Assembly (NCBI GenBank): GCA_910583875.1
Contig: CAJTXT010000006.1
Span: 1 to 64,000 of the forward strand
Source of the DNA: an uncultured Vampirovibrio sp.
Lineage (GTDB): Bacteria; Cyanobacteriota; Vampirovibrionia; Gastranaerophilales; Gastranaerophilaceae
DNA: 64,000 nt
Direction: 5' to 3'
The notes beneath the pieces were generated by a model. The model saw nothing but the letters and a program-made list of their open reading frames with translations. It had not been told where the DNA came from and ran no database searches. Positions 1 through 8,924 of the stretch are shown here, piece after piece. Positions within the stretch are counted from its first letter, which is position 1. Every line of letters begins with the position of its first letter. Position numbers and translations under genes: made by a program.

Positions 1-171
1 CGAAATATAAAATTGCGCGCTTTAGTTATTTATTTTTTTACCTTATTTAAAAATATCCCAAAACCATTGCTATTTAAGCCTTTTGACTCTTAAAAACATC
101 TTCACAAAACTTAATAATTAGTATATACTCTCTTCTGTTTTTTGATATTTTGCTTAATAGTTCTTAATAAT

Positions 172-840
172 TTAAAATATGAATACACATATCACTGTTG
201 TCAATATTCCAATAATGATAAGTGCAAGAGTTGACATTACAACTTGTCTATCTCTTTTCTTTTCAATACAGCTGGAAGTTCCAAGTACATGGCTTGAAGC
301 TCCGATGGAAAGTCCTATAGCAACATCACTTTTTATATGAAATAATTTTAGTATTTTATGACCTAATACAGCTCCATATATACCTGTTATTACAACAATA
401 CAGGCAGTTAGTTCGGGGATACCGCCTATTGCTTTTGATATTTCAACCGCAATTGGCGTTGTTACTGATTTTGGCATTAATGAAGTAATAAGATTCCAAT
501 CTGAATGGAAAAACTTACCAATAACTAATGTTGTAATTAATGCTGTCAATGTTGCAACAAGGAAACCAAAATAAACAGCTCTTTTATTTTTTGTTAATAG
601 TCCGATATTTTCAATTAAAGGATATGCAAGTGCTATTGTGGCAGGACCTAATAAAAGAGTATAAAAGCAAGCAGATTTATTATAGCTGTCATACGTAATA
701 TTGAAACATTTTAAAACTGCAATTAAAATTATGCCAGACATCATCATTGGCGGAAATTTTTTTAATAAACTTATATTTTTAAGTTTTTTAGATAGTTCAT
801 AAACTACAAAAGTTGCAATAAAACCCCATAAACTAATCAT
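172..840 (-). CDS. lrgB: LrgB/CidB family membrane protein
   Basis: A 222-residue, very hydrophobic protein with about seven membrane segments. The order and composition match the LrgB/CidB family, the larger partner of the CidA/LrgA holin-like proteins. In Firmicutes the pair modulates murein hydrolase activity and cell lysis, and related proteins move pyruvate or glycolate. The start ATG at 840 lies inside the end of the upstream lrgA-like gene (8-base overlap), so the two are almost certainly co-translated. A glycine/serine-rich stretch near residues 175-190 (GASSHVLGTSS) is typical of the family. The family call is firm; the transported substrate or lytic role here is unknown. Confidence 0.9.
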   Translation of the reverse strand: MISLWGFIATFVVYELSKKLKNISLLKKFPPMMMSGIILIAVLKCFNITYDSYNKSACFYTLLLGPATIALAYPLIENIGLLTKNKRAVYFGFLVATLTALITTLVIGKFFHSDWNLITSLMPKSVTTPIAVEISKAIGGIPELTACIVVITGIYGAVLGHKILKLFHIKSDVAIGLSIGASSHVLGTSSCIEKKRDRQVVMSTLALIIIGILTTVICVFIF

Positions 841-1225
841 TATGTATTTTCCTTATTTTACGGAGTCTTACAAATTTTATAACATTTTCAACAAATATTG
901 CAGTAACAATTAATGTCATAGTTGTTGTTACAATAACATTTATAAGTATAGGAATAAGGTTTTTCTCAATAATTCCATAATAAGCAATAATCCCAACAAA
1001 CAACGGAACAAAAAGAAGCGGCATATTTTTCAAAAGAAGATTGCAAATATCTTGAACCCATTCTTTTTTTATAATTTTAAATTGCAATAACAAAGCAAAA
1101 ACGATAATCCCTAAAATAGGGGAAGGAAGAACAATATGTGTCAATCTAACAATCCAATTGCATAGATATTGAATTGCACACAAAATTACAAAACCTATTA
1201 TTATTTTAATGAATCGTACTAACAT
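833..1225 (-). CDS. lrgA: LrgA/CidA family holin-like protein
   Basis: A 130-residue protein with four predicted membrane segments, the usual size and layout of the CidA/LrgA holin-like family. The LPSPILGIIVFALLL stretch near residue 33 resembles the family signature in the second segment. It is the first gene of a two-gene operon with the lrgB-like gene, which overlaps it by 8 bases. No LytSR-type two-component system is nearby. A MITE-like repeat starts about 50 bases upstream, so the promoter must lie in or very close to that repeat. Confidence 0.88.
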   Translation of the reverse strand: MLVRFIKIIIGFVILCAIQYLCNWIVRLTHIVLPSPILGIIVFALLLQFKIIKKEWVQDICNLLLKNMPLLFVPLFVGIIAYYGIIEKNLIPILINVIVTTTMTLIVTAIFVENVIKFVRLRKIRKIHND

Positions 1226-1274
1226 ACCTAAATGTTAGCACGAAATTTTTGTGATTTATATTTATATGTGAAAA

Positions 1275-1465
1275 TTATGTATAACTTTACACTAAATAGT
1301 TGAAGTGGTCACCCTGAACTTGTTTCAGGGTCTTACAATTAGTAAGATTCCGTGGAAAACCAGACATTTTTCACAAAATCAAAGATTTTGGAAAAAGTAG
1401 TCAAACAAGTTTGAAATGACATTATAACTATATTCTAAGCATGTTTAGTGTAAATTTCTATATAA
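1275..1465. repeat. MITE-like element with terminal inverted repeats
   Basis: About 190 bases bounded by 22-base inverted ends (1275-1296 and 1444-1465, 19 of 22 matching). Inside is a palindrome centred on CTGAACTTGTTTCAG (1312-1330) and a partner arm near 1402-1420. A related copy lies at 29318-29465; its right end (29444-29465) is an exact inverted match to 1275-1296. No coding capacity. It fills most of the gap between lrgA and the radical SAM gene. Confidence 0.7.
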
Positions 1466-1485
1466 TTTCCTTATATTTTTATAAA

Positions 1486-2523
1486 TTAATAACCTTTAGG
1501 TCTGCCGCCTTCTTTCATTACACGTTTAGAAAATTCCCAACAGCAATCTTGTATTCCATATTCTTCTATCTTTTTATTAAAATATTCATACATTTCATAA
1601 TATACAGCAGGAACTGTAACATCTAAAGAATTACATTCAGAAAAATATTTCACAAAATTAACATCCATTTTTGCATATTTTATACCTAAAGAATGAATTA
1701 ATTCTATCCAATTAGATAACTCTTCAAGATTATCATTTAAACCATCTATAATGATATATTTTGCAATTATTTTATCTATACCCGGTTTTTCAAATGACAA
1801 ATATTTTTTTACATTTTCTATTACACTATCAAATGCATCAATTCTTTTTATTTGTTTATATTTTTCTTTAGATGCACAATCTAATGAAAAATCAAAAGTA
1901 ACAGATAGATTACTTTTTAGAGCATTTTCTATTCCTTGTGAATAATAAATACATGAAGAATGGAAATCCATTCCTTGAATATTATTATCTATGCAACAAT
2001 TAATAATATCATCTGCTTCATCCAAAACAGTCAAATCACCGCCAACCATTTCAACCCTGGCATCTTTTGATACCATTTTTTTATCAAATAAAGATTTTAT
2101 CTCTTGTGCTACGCTATAATAACGGCTTGGTTTCTTTTCTTTTTGAAGATAAATACCATGTGCATCTTGAATACAATAAACACATCCGCAATTACAATGA
2201 TCCCAATAATTAAGAAATATAGAAGTAATTAATGAATCTTCCGGCCACTTATCAACAGTTGTAAGTTCAACACAATCATTACAATTTTCAGGGATTTTTC
2301 CTTTTTTACATTGTTCTATTATTGTTTTACGTTGCTTATTAATTTTTTCCCAGTCTATTTTTTCACCCTTATAGTTATCTATAAAAGTAATACCGCATTT
2401 GTTAGAACAACAAGCTCTAACGGATGAATGCATAAAGGTCACACCGCCATTTAAAAAACGGCAATATTTTAATTCTTTAGGTTCTTCTTTTTTTATAAAA
2501 AATTTAATTAAATTATCAAACAT
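1486..2523 (-). CDS. Radical SAM protein with N-terminal SPASM-like cysteine module
   Basis: A 345-residue protein. The radical SAM CxxxCxxC signature is C110-C114-C117, in a region reading YWDHCNCGCVYC, and binds the SAM-cleaving 4Fe-4S cluster. Ahead of it, residues 21-84 hold seven more cysteines (C21, C38, C39, C43, C72, C81, C84), arranged like the auxiliary-cluster SPASM/twitch module that normally sits at the C terminus. The ATG at 2523 has GAGAGG seven bases upstream. It is transcribed away from three further radical SAM genes from a shared 116-base intergenic region, so joint regulation is plausible. The substrate is unknown. Confidence 0.82.
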   Translation of the reverse strand: MFDNLIKFFIKKEEPKELKYCRFLNGGVTFMHSSVRACCSNKCGITFIDNYKGEKIDWEKINKQRKTIIEQCKKGKIPENCNDCVELTTVDKWPEDSLITSIFLNYWDHCNCGCVYCIQDAHGIYLQKEKKPSRYYSVAQEIKSLFDKKMVSKDARVEMVGGDLTVLDEADDIINCCIDNNIQGMDFHSSCIYYSQGIENALKSNLSVTFDFSLDCASKEKYKQIKRIDAFDSVIENVKKYLSFEKPGIDKIIAKYIIIDGLNDNLEELSNWIELIHSLGIKYAKMDVNFVKYFSECNSLDVTVPAVYYEMYEYFNKKIEEYGIQDCCWEFSKRVMKEGGRPKGY

Positions 2524-2639
2524 ATTAACACCTCTCGAGTGCTATTTTATAGTAATAGAAAATATTTGTAAAGTTGATAAAAAAACTTATAAATGCTATC
2601 ATTTCTACATTAATATAAGTATTTTAAGGAACTATTTTC

Positions 2640-3608
2640 TTGTTTTGCTCACAGCCTTTTAATAGAATAGAAATTTACGAAAATGGTGATGTATATAATT
2701 GCTGTCCGCCTTTTATTAATTATTATTCAATTGGGAATATATTTAAAACACCCTTTGATGAGATATGGAATTCTGATAAGGCTATTGAGCTAAGACAAAG
2801 ACTTTTAGATGAAGATTTTTCGCTTTGTAATGATATATGCCAAAAGAAAAATAAAGACGAAATTAATTTAAATTATCAAAAAATCGTTACAGAATTTCCC
2901 GAAGATATATCAATAAGTTCTGATAATAATTGCAATGTAAAATGTAAAATTTGCAGAGATAATCAAGTTCAAACTAAATATGATAAAAACTTACTTGAAA
3001 AAGAAATTGAAGAAATTTGGCTGCCAATTTTTAAGAACGCAAAATTACTTAGATTTGGATGCAGCGGGGAACCTTTTTCAAGCTACAAAGAACAATTGAT
3101 TATAAAAAAAGCTGTTGAGAAATATCCTAATTTGAAATTTCATTTTCATACAAATGGAATTTTAGCAAATGATGACTTACTAAAAAAGCTTAATGTTTAC
3201 GATAAAATTGATACAATTACAGTATCATTACATTCAGCATCCAGGTGGACATATAACAAAATAGTAGTTGGCGGGAAATATGACAAGGTAATGTCTAATT
3301 TAAAATTATATTCAAAAATGAAAAAAGAAAATTTAATTAATAATTTTAGAATTATTTTTGTTGTTTATTCAGAAAATTATAAAGATATGATTAAATTTGC
3401 GAAACTTGCAACAAAATTAAATGCTACCGCTGAATTTTGGGCATTAAGACTTGTTGAAGCAACTAAAATTGGAAAAAATTTTGACAAATATTCTGTTATA
3501 AATAAAAATCATAAAAAGCATAGTGATTTTATAAAAATACTTAATAATCCAATATTCAGAAAAGAAAATGTTATATTATATCCAGAAATAAAAACATTAT
3601 TAAAATAG
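2640..3608 (+). CDS. Radical SAM protein, N-terminal SPASM-like module (paralogue 2)
   Basis: 322 residues, starting at TTG with AAGGAA upstream. Cysteines C3, C21, C22, C63 and C67 form an N-terminal module with the NGDVYNCCPP and EIWNSDKAIELR signatures of SPASM domains. The radical SAM CxxxCxxC follows at C98-C102-C105 (NCNVKCKICRD). A GCSGEPF stretch corresponds to the GGEP SAM-binding motif. It is clearly a paralogue of the next gene, 16 bases downstream. The order SPASM-then-radical-SAM is the reverse of the usual one. It likely modifies a peptide, amino acid or sugar, but nothing in the sequence identifies the substrate. Confidence 0.85.
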   Translation: MFCSQPFNRIEIYENGDVYNCCPPFINYYSIGNIFKTPFDEIWNSDKAIELRQRLLDEDFSLCNDICQKKNKDEINLNYQKIVTEFPEDISISSDNNCNVKCKICRDNQVQTKYDKNLLEKEIEEIWLPIFKNAKLLRFGCSGEPFSSYKEQLIIKKAVEKYPNLKFHFHTNGILANDDLLKKLNVYDKIDTITVSLHSASRWTYNKIVVGGKYDKVMSNLKLYSKMKKENLINNFRIIFVVYSENYKDMIKFAKLATKLNATAEFWALRLVEATKIGKNFDKYSVINKNHKKHSDFIKILNNPIFRKENVILYPEIKTLLK

Positions 3609-3624
3609 AGGAACATATATAATA

Positions 3625-4629
3625 ATGAATAAAAATAGATTTTGTCCGGAAGCATTTGAAAGAGTTGAAATTCACAATACAGGAGAAGTATTTGCCTGCT
3701 GTCCAAATTGGAATAACAGATATTATCTTGGACAAATAAAAGATAATTCGGTTGAAGAAATATGGAATTCAGACCGTGCTATTGAATTAAGAACAAGAAT
3801 ATTAAATAACGATTATTCTTTATGTGATAAAGACAGATGCGTATATTTAAAATCAGGATTTCCGCCTGCAATGTCTGCTGATTATATAAACTACAAACCT
3901 AAAATGGAGAAATATCCATTGGCAATAAAATTTGTATATGATTACGAATGTAATATTAATTGCAGTATATGCAGAGACAAAATAAAAAGATATCCCGCCA
4001 AAGAATTAGAAGAATTAAACTCAAAAATAGACACACTTTTCTTACCAATCCTTCAACATGCAAAAATATTAACCATAAATGCATATGGTGATCCGTTTGG
4101 TTCAAGACACAGCAGACTATTAATAAAAAAAGCGGCAAAGATGTATCCGGATTTAAAATTTGATTTTCATACAAATGGTATTCTCATAAATAAAACTGTT
4201 TTAGATAACATAAATATAACAGCTGACAAAATTGAAACAGTAAGAATTTCAATCCATGCTGCTACTAAAGAAACTTATGGAAAAATAGTAACAAATGGAG
4301 AAGCATTATTTCCTCAGATAACAAATAACTTAGAATATTTAAAAGAGCTTAGAAAACAAAACTATTTTAAATTATTTATTCATTTTGTAGTTTTACCTGA
4401 AAATTTCAAAGAAATGCCGGCCTTTGTTGATTTAGCAGAAAAATATGATGCAATTCCATGTTTTTGGGAATTTAGACAGGGTAATTGTTCTTACCACAAC
4501 GAAAAAAATAATTATATATATGAAGAAAGTCATCCGCTGCATAAAGAACTGGTAGAAGTTATGCAATCGCCAAATCTAAAAAAATATAGAGATTTTATAG
4601 CACCTTTATTAGATAAATTAATTAAATAG
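3625..4629 (+). CDS. Radical SAM protein, N-terminal SPASM-like module (paralogue 3)
   Basis: 334 residues. The N-terminal module has C7, C25, C26, C67 and C72 with NTGEVFACCP and EEIWNSDRAIELR. The radical SAM motif is C109-C113-C116 (ECNINCSICRD), followed by NAYGDPF in the position of the SAM-binding GGEP loop. Similar in length and layout to the preceding gene, so the two arose by duplication or act on related substrates. The start ATG follows a run with GAGGAAC 13-18 bases upstream. It is part of a four-gene run on the plus strand with gaps of 16, 21 and 1 bases. Function is unknown beyond the radical SAM chemistry. Confidence 0.85.
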   Translation: MNKNRFCPEAFERVEIHNTGEVFACCPNWNNRYYLGQIKDNSVEEIWNSDRAIELRTRILNNDYSLCDKDRCVYLKSGFPPAMSADYINYKPKMEKYPLAIKFVYDYECNINCSICRDKIKRYPAKELEELNSKIDTLFLPILQHAKILTINAYGDPFGSRHSRLLIKKAAKMYPDLKFDFHTNGILINKTVLDNINITADKIETVRISIHAATKETYGKIVTNGEALFPQITNNLEYLKELRKQNYFKLFIHFVVLPENFKEMPAFVDLAEKYDAIPCFWEFRQGNCSYHNEKNNYIYEESHPLHKELVEVMQSPNLKKYRDFIAPLLDKLIK

Positions 4630-4650
4630 TTATAAAAAAGGGAAATAAAA

Positions 4651-5745
4651 TTGCAGAAAGAGTGGTACATATTAAAAAATTTATATAATGCATTGATATT
4701 ACACAAATATCCTGTGTATTTAATTCAATTTGTAACTGAACGCTGTAATGCAAGATGTCCACACTGTTTTGTAGATTTTAAAACAGCAGAAAATGAATTA
4801 AAACTTGAACAAATAGAAAAAATAGCAAAAACAAGCGGAAAATGTTTAAGGAATATTGCACTAACAGGTGGTGAACCTTTTATTAGGGATGATTTATTTG
4901 AAATAGCAAATATTTGGAAGCAAAATTCCGGTGCTAAATCTATATCGATAACGACAAACGGAAGTATGCCAGAGAAAATTGAAACTTTTTCAAAACAAGC
5001 AATTGAACATAACATGCCGGTTTCCTTCTTTTTTTCTTATGATTTTATTGAAGAAAAACATTCGGAATATAGAAGGTTAAAAGATTTACACCTTAAGGTA
5101 AAAGAATCATATAATATAATAAAATCATATGGTAAAAATCTAAATGCTACATTTTCAATAACGTTAACACCAGAAAATGTTGATAGTGCCTTTGAAACTT
5201 ATATTTATATGCGAGATATATTAAAAATTCAAAATATAAATTGTGCAATGATTAGAGGTAAAAATGCTGAGAAACTTGACATCAATACAAGGGCTAAACT
5301 AGCAGAGGTCTATAAAAAAATTCAAACACAGAGAAGTTTAGATTTTGATAACGGGTCTATTCAAGGCTTTGATAATAATTCACTAACATCAATTCTTTTA
5401 AACGCAAAAAATAAAATGTTATGGAAGTATATTCTAAAAACCTTTGTTGAAAGAAAATATATATCACCTTGCAGTGCAGGAAGTTTATTTGGAATTATAT
5501 ATAGCAATGGGAATATTGCACCTTGCGAGCTTTTAGATACAAAAATCGCAAATTTAAAAGATTTTGATTATGATTTTATGAAATGCTGGGAATCCCAAAA
5601 TGCAGAAAAAATCAGAAATAATATTAAATGCTCAAAATGTTTTTGCACTTTTGAATGCAGCTGGCTTGTTAATATTTTCTCATCACCAAGATATTTTCCT
5701 GAAATTGCATATAATATTATAAAAAATGAAATAAGAGATATCTAA
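4651..5745 (+). CDS. Radical SAM/SPASM protein (MoaA-like, conventional order)
   Basis: 364 residues, TTG start preceded by AAGGGA. The radical SAM motif is C32-C36-C39 (RCNARCPHCF), followed by LTGGEPFIRDD, the canonical SAM-binding loop. The C-terminal cysteines (PCSAG, APCEL, then CSKCFCTFEC) form a conventional SPASM domain with auxiliary clusters. This differs from its three neighbours, whose auxiliary module is N-terminal. Its stop codon is one base from the start of the glycosyltransferase gene, so those two are translationally linked. Members of this group act in peptide maturation or in cell-surface glycan and lipid pathways; the linkage to a membrane glycosyltransferase favours the latter. 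Confidence 0.85.
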   Translation: MQKEWYILKNLYNALILHKYPVYLIQFVTERCNARCPHCFVDFKTAENELKLEQIEKIAKTSGKCLRNIALTGGEPFIRDDLFEIANIWKQNSGAKSISITTNGSMPEKIETFSKQAIEHNMPVSFFFSYDFIEEKHSEYRRLKDLHLKVKESYNIIKSYGKNLNATFSITLTPENVDSAFETYIYMRDILKIQNINCAMIRGKNAEKLDINTRAKLAEVYKKIQTQRSLDFDNGSIQGFDNNSLTSILLNAKNKMLWKYILKTFVERKYISPCSAGSLFGIIYSNGNIAPCELLDTKIANLKDFDYDFMKCWESQNAEKIRNNIKCSKCFCTFECSWLVNIFSSPRYFPEIAYNIIKNEIRDI

Positions 5746-5746
5746 A

Positions 5747-6778
5747 ATGCAAAATAATTACGAAAAGCTGACATCAATTATAATTCCGGCACGAAATATT
5801 GATTATCTGTTAGAAGAATGTATTCAAAAAATTCGTGAATTATATAGTTCTATTCAAATTATTATCATTCTTGATGAAACAGATAATGAAAAAACTTGTA
5901 AATACCCAAATAATATAAAAATAATAAAAGCTGAAAATCCAAATATGTCAGCAAAAAGAAATCTTGGTGTAAAAAATGCGGATACAAAATATATTGCATT
6001 TATTGATTCTGATTCATATCCGAATGAAGGATGGCTTGAGACAGGAGTAAATTTTCTTGAAAATAATAACAACTACACAGCAGTAACAGGAAATCAATTT
6101 AATCCTATTAATGATAGCTTTGAACAAAAATGTTTAAGACTAGTAAGGTTTTCGCCACTTTTTACTCATGAAGAATGGTGTAAAGTAATCGATAAAAATG
6201 CACACGAGTGTGATTGTACAGAGTTTATGACATCAAATGTTATCATAAAAGCAAAATATTATTCTGAACTTGGAGGAATGAACGAAAATATATATCTTGC
6301 AGAAGATAATGAATTTTCTAAAAGACTTATTCAAAATAATTATAAAATCAGATTTATTCCAAAAGTTTGTGTTTATCACCATGAATGCAAATTAATCCCA
6401 TATTTAAGAAAAATTTATGCAATGAGCTATTATTATGCAAATACATTTATAAAAGGTAAACCTGTAAAAACAGAAAAGGAAACACTAAAACAATATTTAC
6501 CTTTAATTGGTATTATTTTATTTTGTTTTTTATTTGGAATTTTTGCAATGCTGAAGATGAATCCATTATATTTAATTAGTTTGCCATTAATTATTCTTGG
6601 GATATTCTTAATAGAAGCAGTTAAAACATCATTAAAACTTGAAAAAGAAAATATAAAAGGTTTCATATTTATTTTTACGGTTTTTTGTTTGTTTTGTCTA
6701 ATTTGGGTTATAGGTACTTTATTTGGAACAATAAATTTTCCAATAAAAGATATTAAAAATTATTATAAACACTATTAA
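5747..6778 (+). CDS. Membrane-anchored family 2 glycosyltransferase
   Basis: 343 residues. The N-terminal two thirds is a GT-A glycosyltransferase fold: SIIIPARN at residue 10, a DSDS metal/nucleotide-sugar motif at 87-90 and an acidic AED at 185-187 followed by FSKRL. The C-terminal third (about 245-335) has three hydrophobic segments that should anchor it in the inner membrane with the catalytic domain in the cytoplasm. Donor and acceptor are unknown; an undecaprenyl-linked or lipid acceptor is the usual case for such proteins. It is the last gene of the radical SAM run and is followed at once by a strong terminator. Confidence 0.82.
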   Translation: MQNNYEKLTSIIIPARNIDYLLEECIQKIRELYSSIQIIIILDETDNEKTCKYPNNIKIIKAENPNMSAKRNLGVKNADTKYIAFIDSDSYPNEGWLETGVNFLENNNNYTAVTGNQFNPINDSFEQKCLRLVRFSPLFTHEEWCKVIDKNAHECDCTEFMTSNVIIKAKYYSELGGMNENIYLAEDNEFSKRLIQNNYKIRFIPKVCVYHHECKLIPYLRKIYAMSYYYANTFIKGKPVKTEKETLKQYLPLIGIILFCFLFGIFAMLKMNPLYLISLPLIILGIFLIEAVKTSLKLEKENIKGFIFIFTVFCLFCLIWVIGTLFGTINFPIKDIKNYYKHY

Positions 6779-6808
6779 AAAAGAGAGCCTTTCAGCTCTC
6801 TTTTTTTT
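6778..6808 (+). terminator. Intrinsic terminator of the radical SAM/GT run
   Basis: Stem AAGAGAGC/GCTCTCTT with loop CTTTCA, followed by eight T. The run of A on the left side lets it also serve the converging SIMPL gene on the minus strand. Confidence 0.9.
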
Positions 6809-6822
6809 AATTAACATTGTTA

Positions 6823-7560
6823 CTATTTAACAGTAAAAGTAGCAGTTACAGTTGAAACAACCTTCTTTTCGATTGAAGAAGTATCATTAATACCATAATC
6901 AGATACATCTGTTGAATCAACCGGAACAATTTGGAATACGCCCATTCTTGCACTTGTCATAACACCAATTTTTCCGTTTGTACCTTTTACTAAGCTTTGA
7001 GCTCTTTCTTTCGCATTTTTAGAAGCTTCTGCTATCATTTTTACTTTAATATCATCTAAATTAGAAACAAAATATTGAACATTACCGGATGTTAATTCTA
7101 TATCCTGATTAACAAGTTCATTAACATCTTTTGCAATTTGTGTCAGTTTTTCAATATCATTTGATTTAACAGTAACAGTTTGGCTTACATTATATGATTC
7201 AATTTCATTTGAAGTATAACCATTAGCTAATCTTCTGTATTTTTCATAACTGCTGATAGAAGAAAAATCAATATTTTTTTCGTCTATACCTTTTGAAATA
7301 AAGAAATCTTTTATTTTTTTAGCGTCTGAATTTATTCTTGCATAACCTTCTTTTAAAGTTGTTTTATTTGTATGGAAATCTATATACCAGGAAGCAGAAT
7401 CAGATGTAACATTTTGGCTTGCACTTCCTGTTACTCTTATTGTTTGATTTTGAAGTTTTTGAAATTGAACAATTGATTTAGACAAAATGTAAGTTGAACA
7501 AACACTTCCAAGTGCAATCATAACCCCCAGTAAAACGACTTGATAATCTTTAATTTGCAT
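6823..7560 (-). CDS. SIMPL (DUF541) domain protein, membrane-anchored
   Basis: 245 residues. An N-terminal hydrophobic segment (about 8-28) should be a signal anchor. The rest matches the SIMPL/DUF541 family: RVTGSASQNVTSDSASW near residue 42, alternating strands, and the NAKERAQSLVKGTNGKIG helix near 180. Proteins of this family (for example E. coli YggE and the BP26 antigen) sit in the periplasm or on the cell surface and form ring-like assemblies; their role is poorly defined, with links to oxidative stress. The start ATG has AAGGAG at ideal spacing. It stands alone between a terminator and the nusA operon. Confidence 0.85.
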   Translation of the reverse strand: MQIKDYQVVLLGVMIALGSVCSTYILSKSIVQFQKLQNQTIRVTGSASQNVTSDSASWYIDFHTNKTTLKEGYARINSDAKKIKDFFISKGIDEKNIDFSSISSYEKYRRLANGYTSNEIESYNVSQTVTVKSNDIEKLTQIAKDVNELVNQDIELTSGNVQYFVSNLDDIKVKMIAEASKNAKERAQSLVKGTNGKIGVMTSARMGVFQIVPVDSTDVSDYGINDTSSIEKKVVSTVTATFTVK

Positions 7561-7628
7561 AATTAATTAACTCCTTTTTCATAAGTATAATATTTTAATA
7601 TTTTATGTAAATAGTTCTTATAATAACA

Positions 7629-7661
7629 ATAGAGAAGAAATTATAATAATTCCTTCTCTAT
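7629..7661 (-). terminator. Probable terminator after nusA
   Basis: Inverted repeat with arms 7629-7643 and 7647-7661 (14 of 15 matching), just after the nusA stop on the minus strand. The T tract is short and interrupted (TTGTTATTA), so strength is uncertain. Confidence 0.5.
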
Positions 7662-7677
7662 TTGTTTAAAATATGGA

Positions 7678-8913
7678 TTATTCTTCTATTGAATCTTCAG
7701 CTTCAACATCTTCACCTTCAATAGCTGCTGTATCTTCTTCATCAAGAGCATATTCTTGTTCTTCACGAATTTCTTCAGCAATTTCATCTACTTCATCTTC
7801 AACAATTTCTTCGTCATATTCTTCAACTTGTTGATGCTGCGGAGCATATTCCATTTTTGCAGCTTGAGATTCGCTCTTTATATCTATTTTCCAGCCTGTT
7901 AGTTTGTGAGCTAGTCTTACATTTTGTCCATCACGACCGATTGCTAAGCTTAATTGATCATCCGGAACTATAACAAATGCTTCTTTTGAATACTCGTCAT
8001 CTGCTAAGATATCAACAGACACAATTCTTGCTGGTGATAAAGCGTTAACAATGTATTCAACAGGATTTTCACTATATCTTACGATATCAATTTTTTCGTT
8101 TTTAAGTTCACCGATAATTGTTTGAATTCTGCTTCCTCTTGGCCCGATACAAGCACCAACTGAATCAACATCCGGGTCATTGCTTGTAACTGCAATTTTA
8201 GTTCTGTAGCCTGCTTCTCTTGCAATTGATTTAATTTCAACAATACCGTCTTCAATTTCAGGAACTTCAAGTTCAAATAATTCTCTAACAATTTCAGAAT
8301 GAGCATGAGAAACGATAACTTGAGGAAGTCTTGCAGTTTCTTTAACATTAAGAACAAATACTCTGATTCTGTTACCTGACTTATAATATTCTCCAGGGAT
8401 TTGTTCTTTTTGAGGCATAATAGCATCTGTTTTACCGATATTAACAATAACGTTTCTATTTTCAACACGTTGAATTATACCTGTAGTTAAAGTACCTTTC
8501 TTTTCCATAAATTCATCAAGAACTAATTTTCTTTCTGCTTCACGGATTCTTTGTGTAATAACCTGTTTTGCACTTTGAGCTGCAATACGTCCAAAGTTTT
8601 CAGGTGTAACTTCAATTTTAACTTCATCTTCTAATTCAACTTCATCATCAATTTCTTTAGCATCTTCTAATGAAATTTCTAAATCCGGATCTTCTACATT
8701 TTCAACAACTAATTTAGTTCTGAAAACTCCGATTTCACCTGATTGTTCATCTAAAATAGCTTCTACATTTGGAACTTCTTTTTGTTTTAAATGTTTTTTA
8801 TAAGCAGTAACCATTGCATCACATAAAGAAGCAATAATAACGTCTTTAGATATTCCTTTTTCTCTTTCTAATTCTTCACAAGCTTCAAATAGCGCTGTTC
8901 CGATTTTAATCAT
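7678..8913 (-). CDS. nusA: Transcription termination/antitermination factor NusA
   Basis: 411 residues. The order is an N-terminal RNA-polymerase-binding domain (1-125), an S1 domain (about 130-200, with GIIQRVENRNVIVNIGK) and two KH domains (200-345, with GACIGPRGSRIQ and LAIGRDGQNVRLAHKLTGW). An acidic tail of about 50 residues rich in Glu/Asp follows in place of the AR repeats of E. coli. NusA binds paused RNA polymerase and modulates pausing, termination and antitermination. ATG with AGGAG. Preceded by rimP with an 11-base gap. The ylxR and infB genes that often follow are absent here; the downstream gene is a SIMPL protein after a likely terminator. Confidence 0.97.
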   Translation of the reverse strand: MIKIGTALFEACEELEREKGISKDVIIASLCDAMVTAYKKHLKQKEVPNVEAILDEQSGEIGVFRTKLVVENVEDPDLEISLEDAKEIDDEVELEDEVKIEVTPENFGRIAAQSAKQVITQRIREAERKLVLDEFMEKKGTLTTGIIQRVENRNVIVNIGKTDAIMPQKEQIPGEYYKSGNRIRVFVLNVKETARLPQVIVSHAHSEIVRELFELEVPEIEDGIVEIKSIAREAGYRTKIAVTSNDPDVDSVGACIGPRGSRIQTIIGELKNEKIDIVRYSENPVEYIVNALSPARIVSVDILADDEYSKEAFVIVPDDQLSLAIGRDGQNVRLAHKLTGWKIDIKSESQAAKMEYAPQHQQVEEYDEEIVEDEVDEIAEEIREEQEYALDEEDTAAIEGEDVEAEDSIEE

Positions 8914-8924
8914 TGTGCTTTCTC

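Noticed and set aside
1..171. Search for a gene or RNA at the left edge
   Set aside because: AT-rich sequence with no open frame or hairpin of note.
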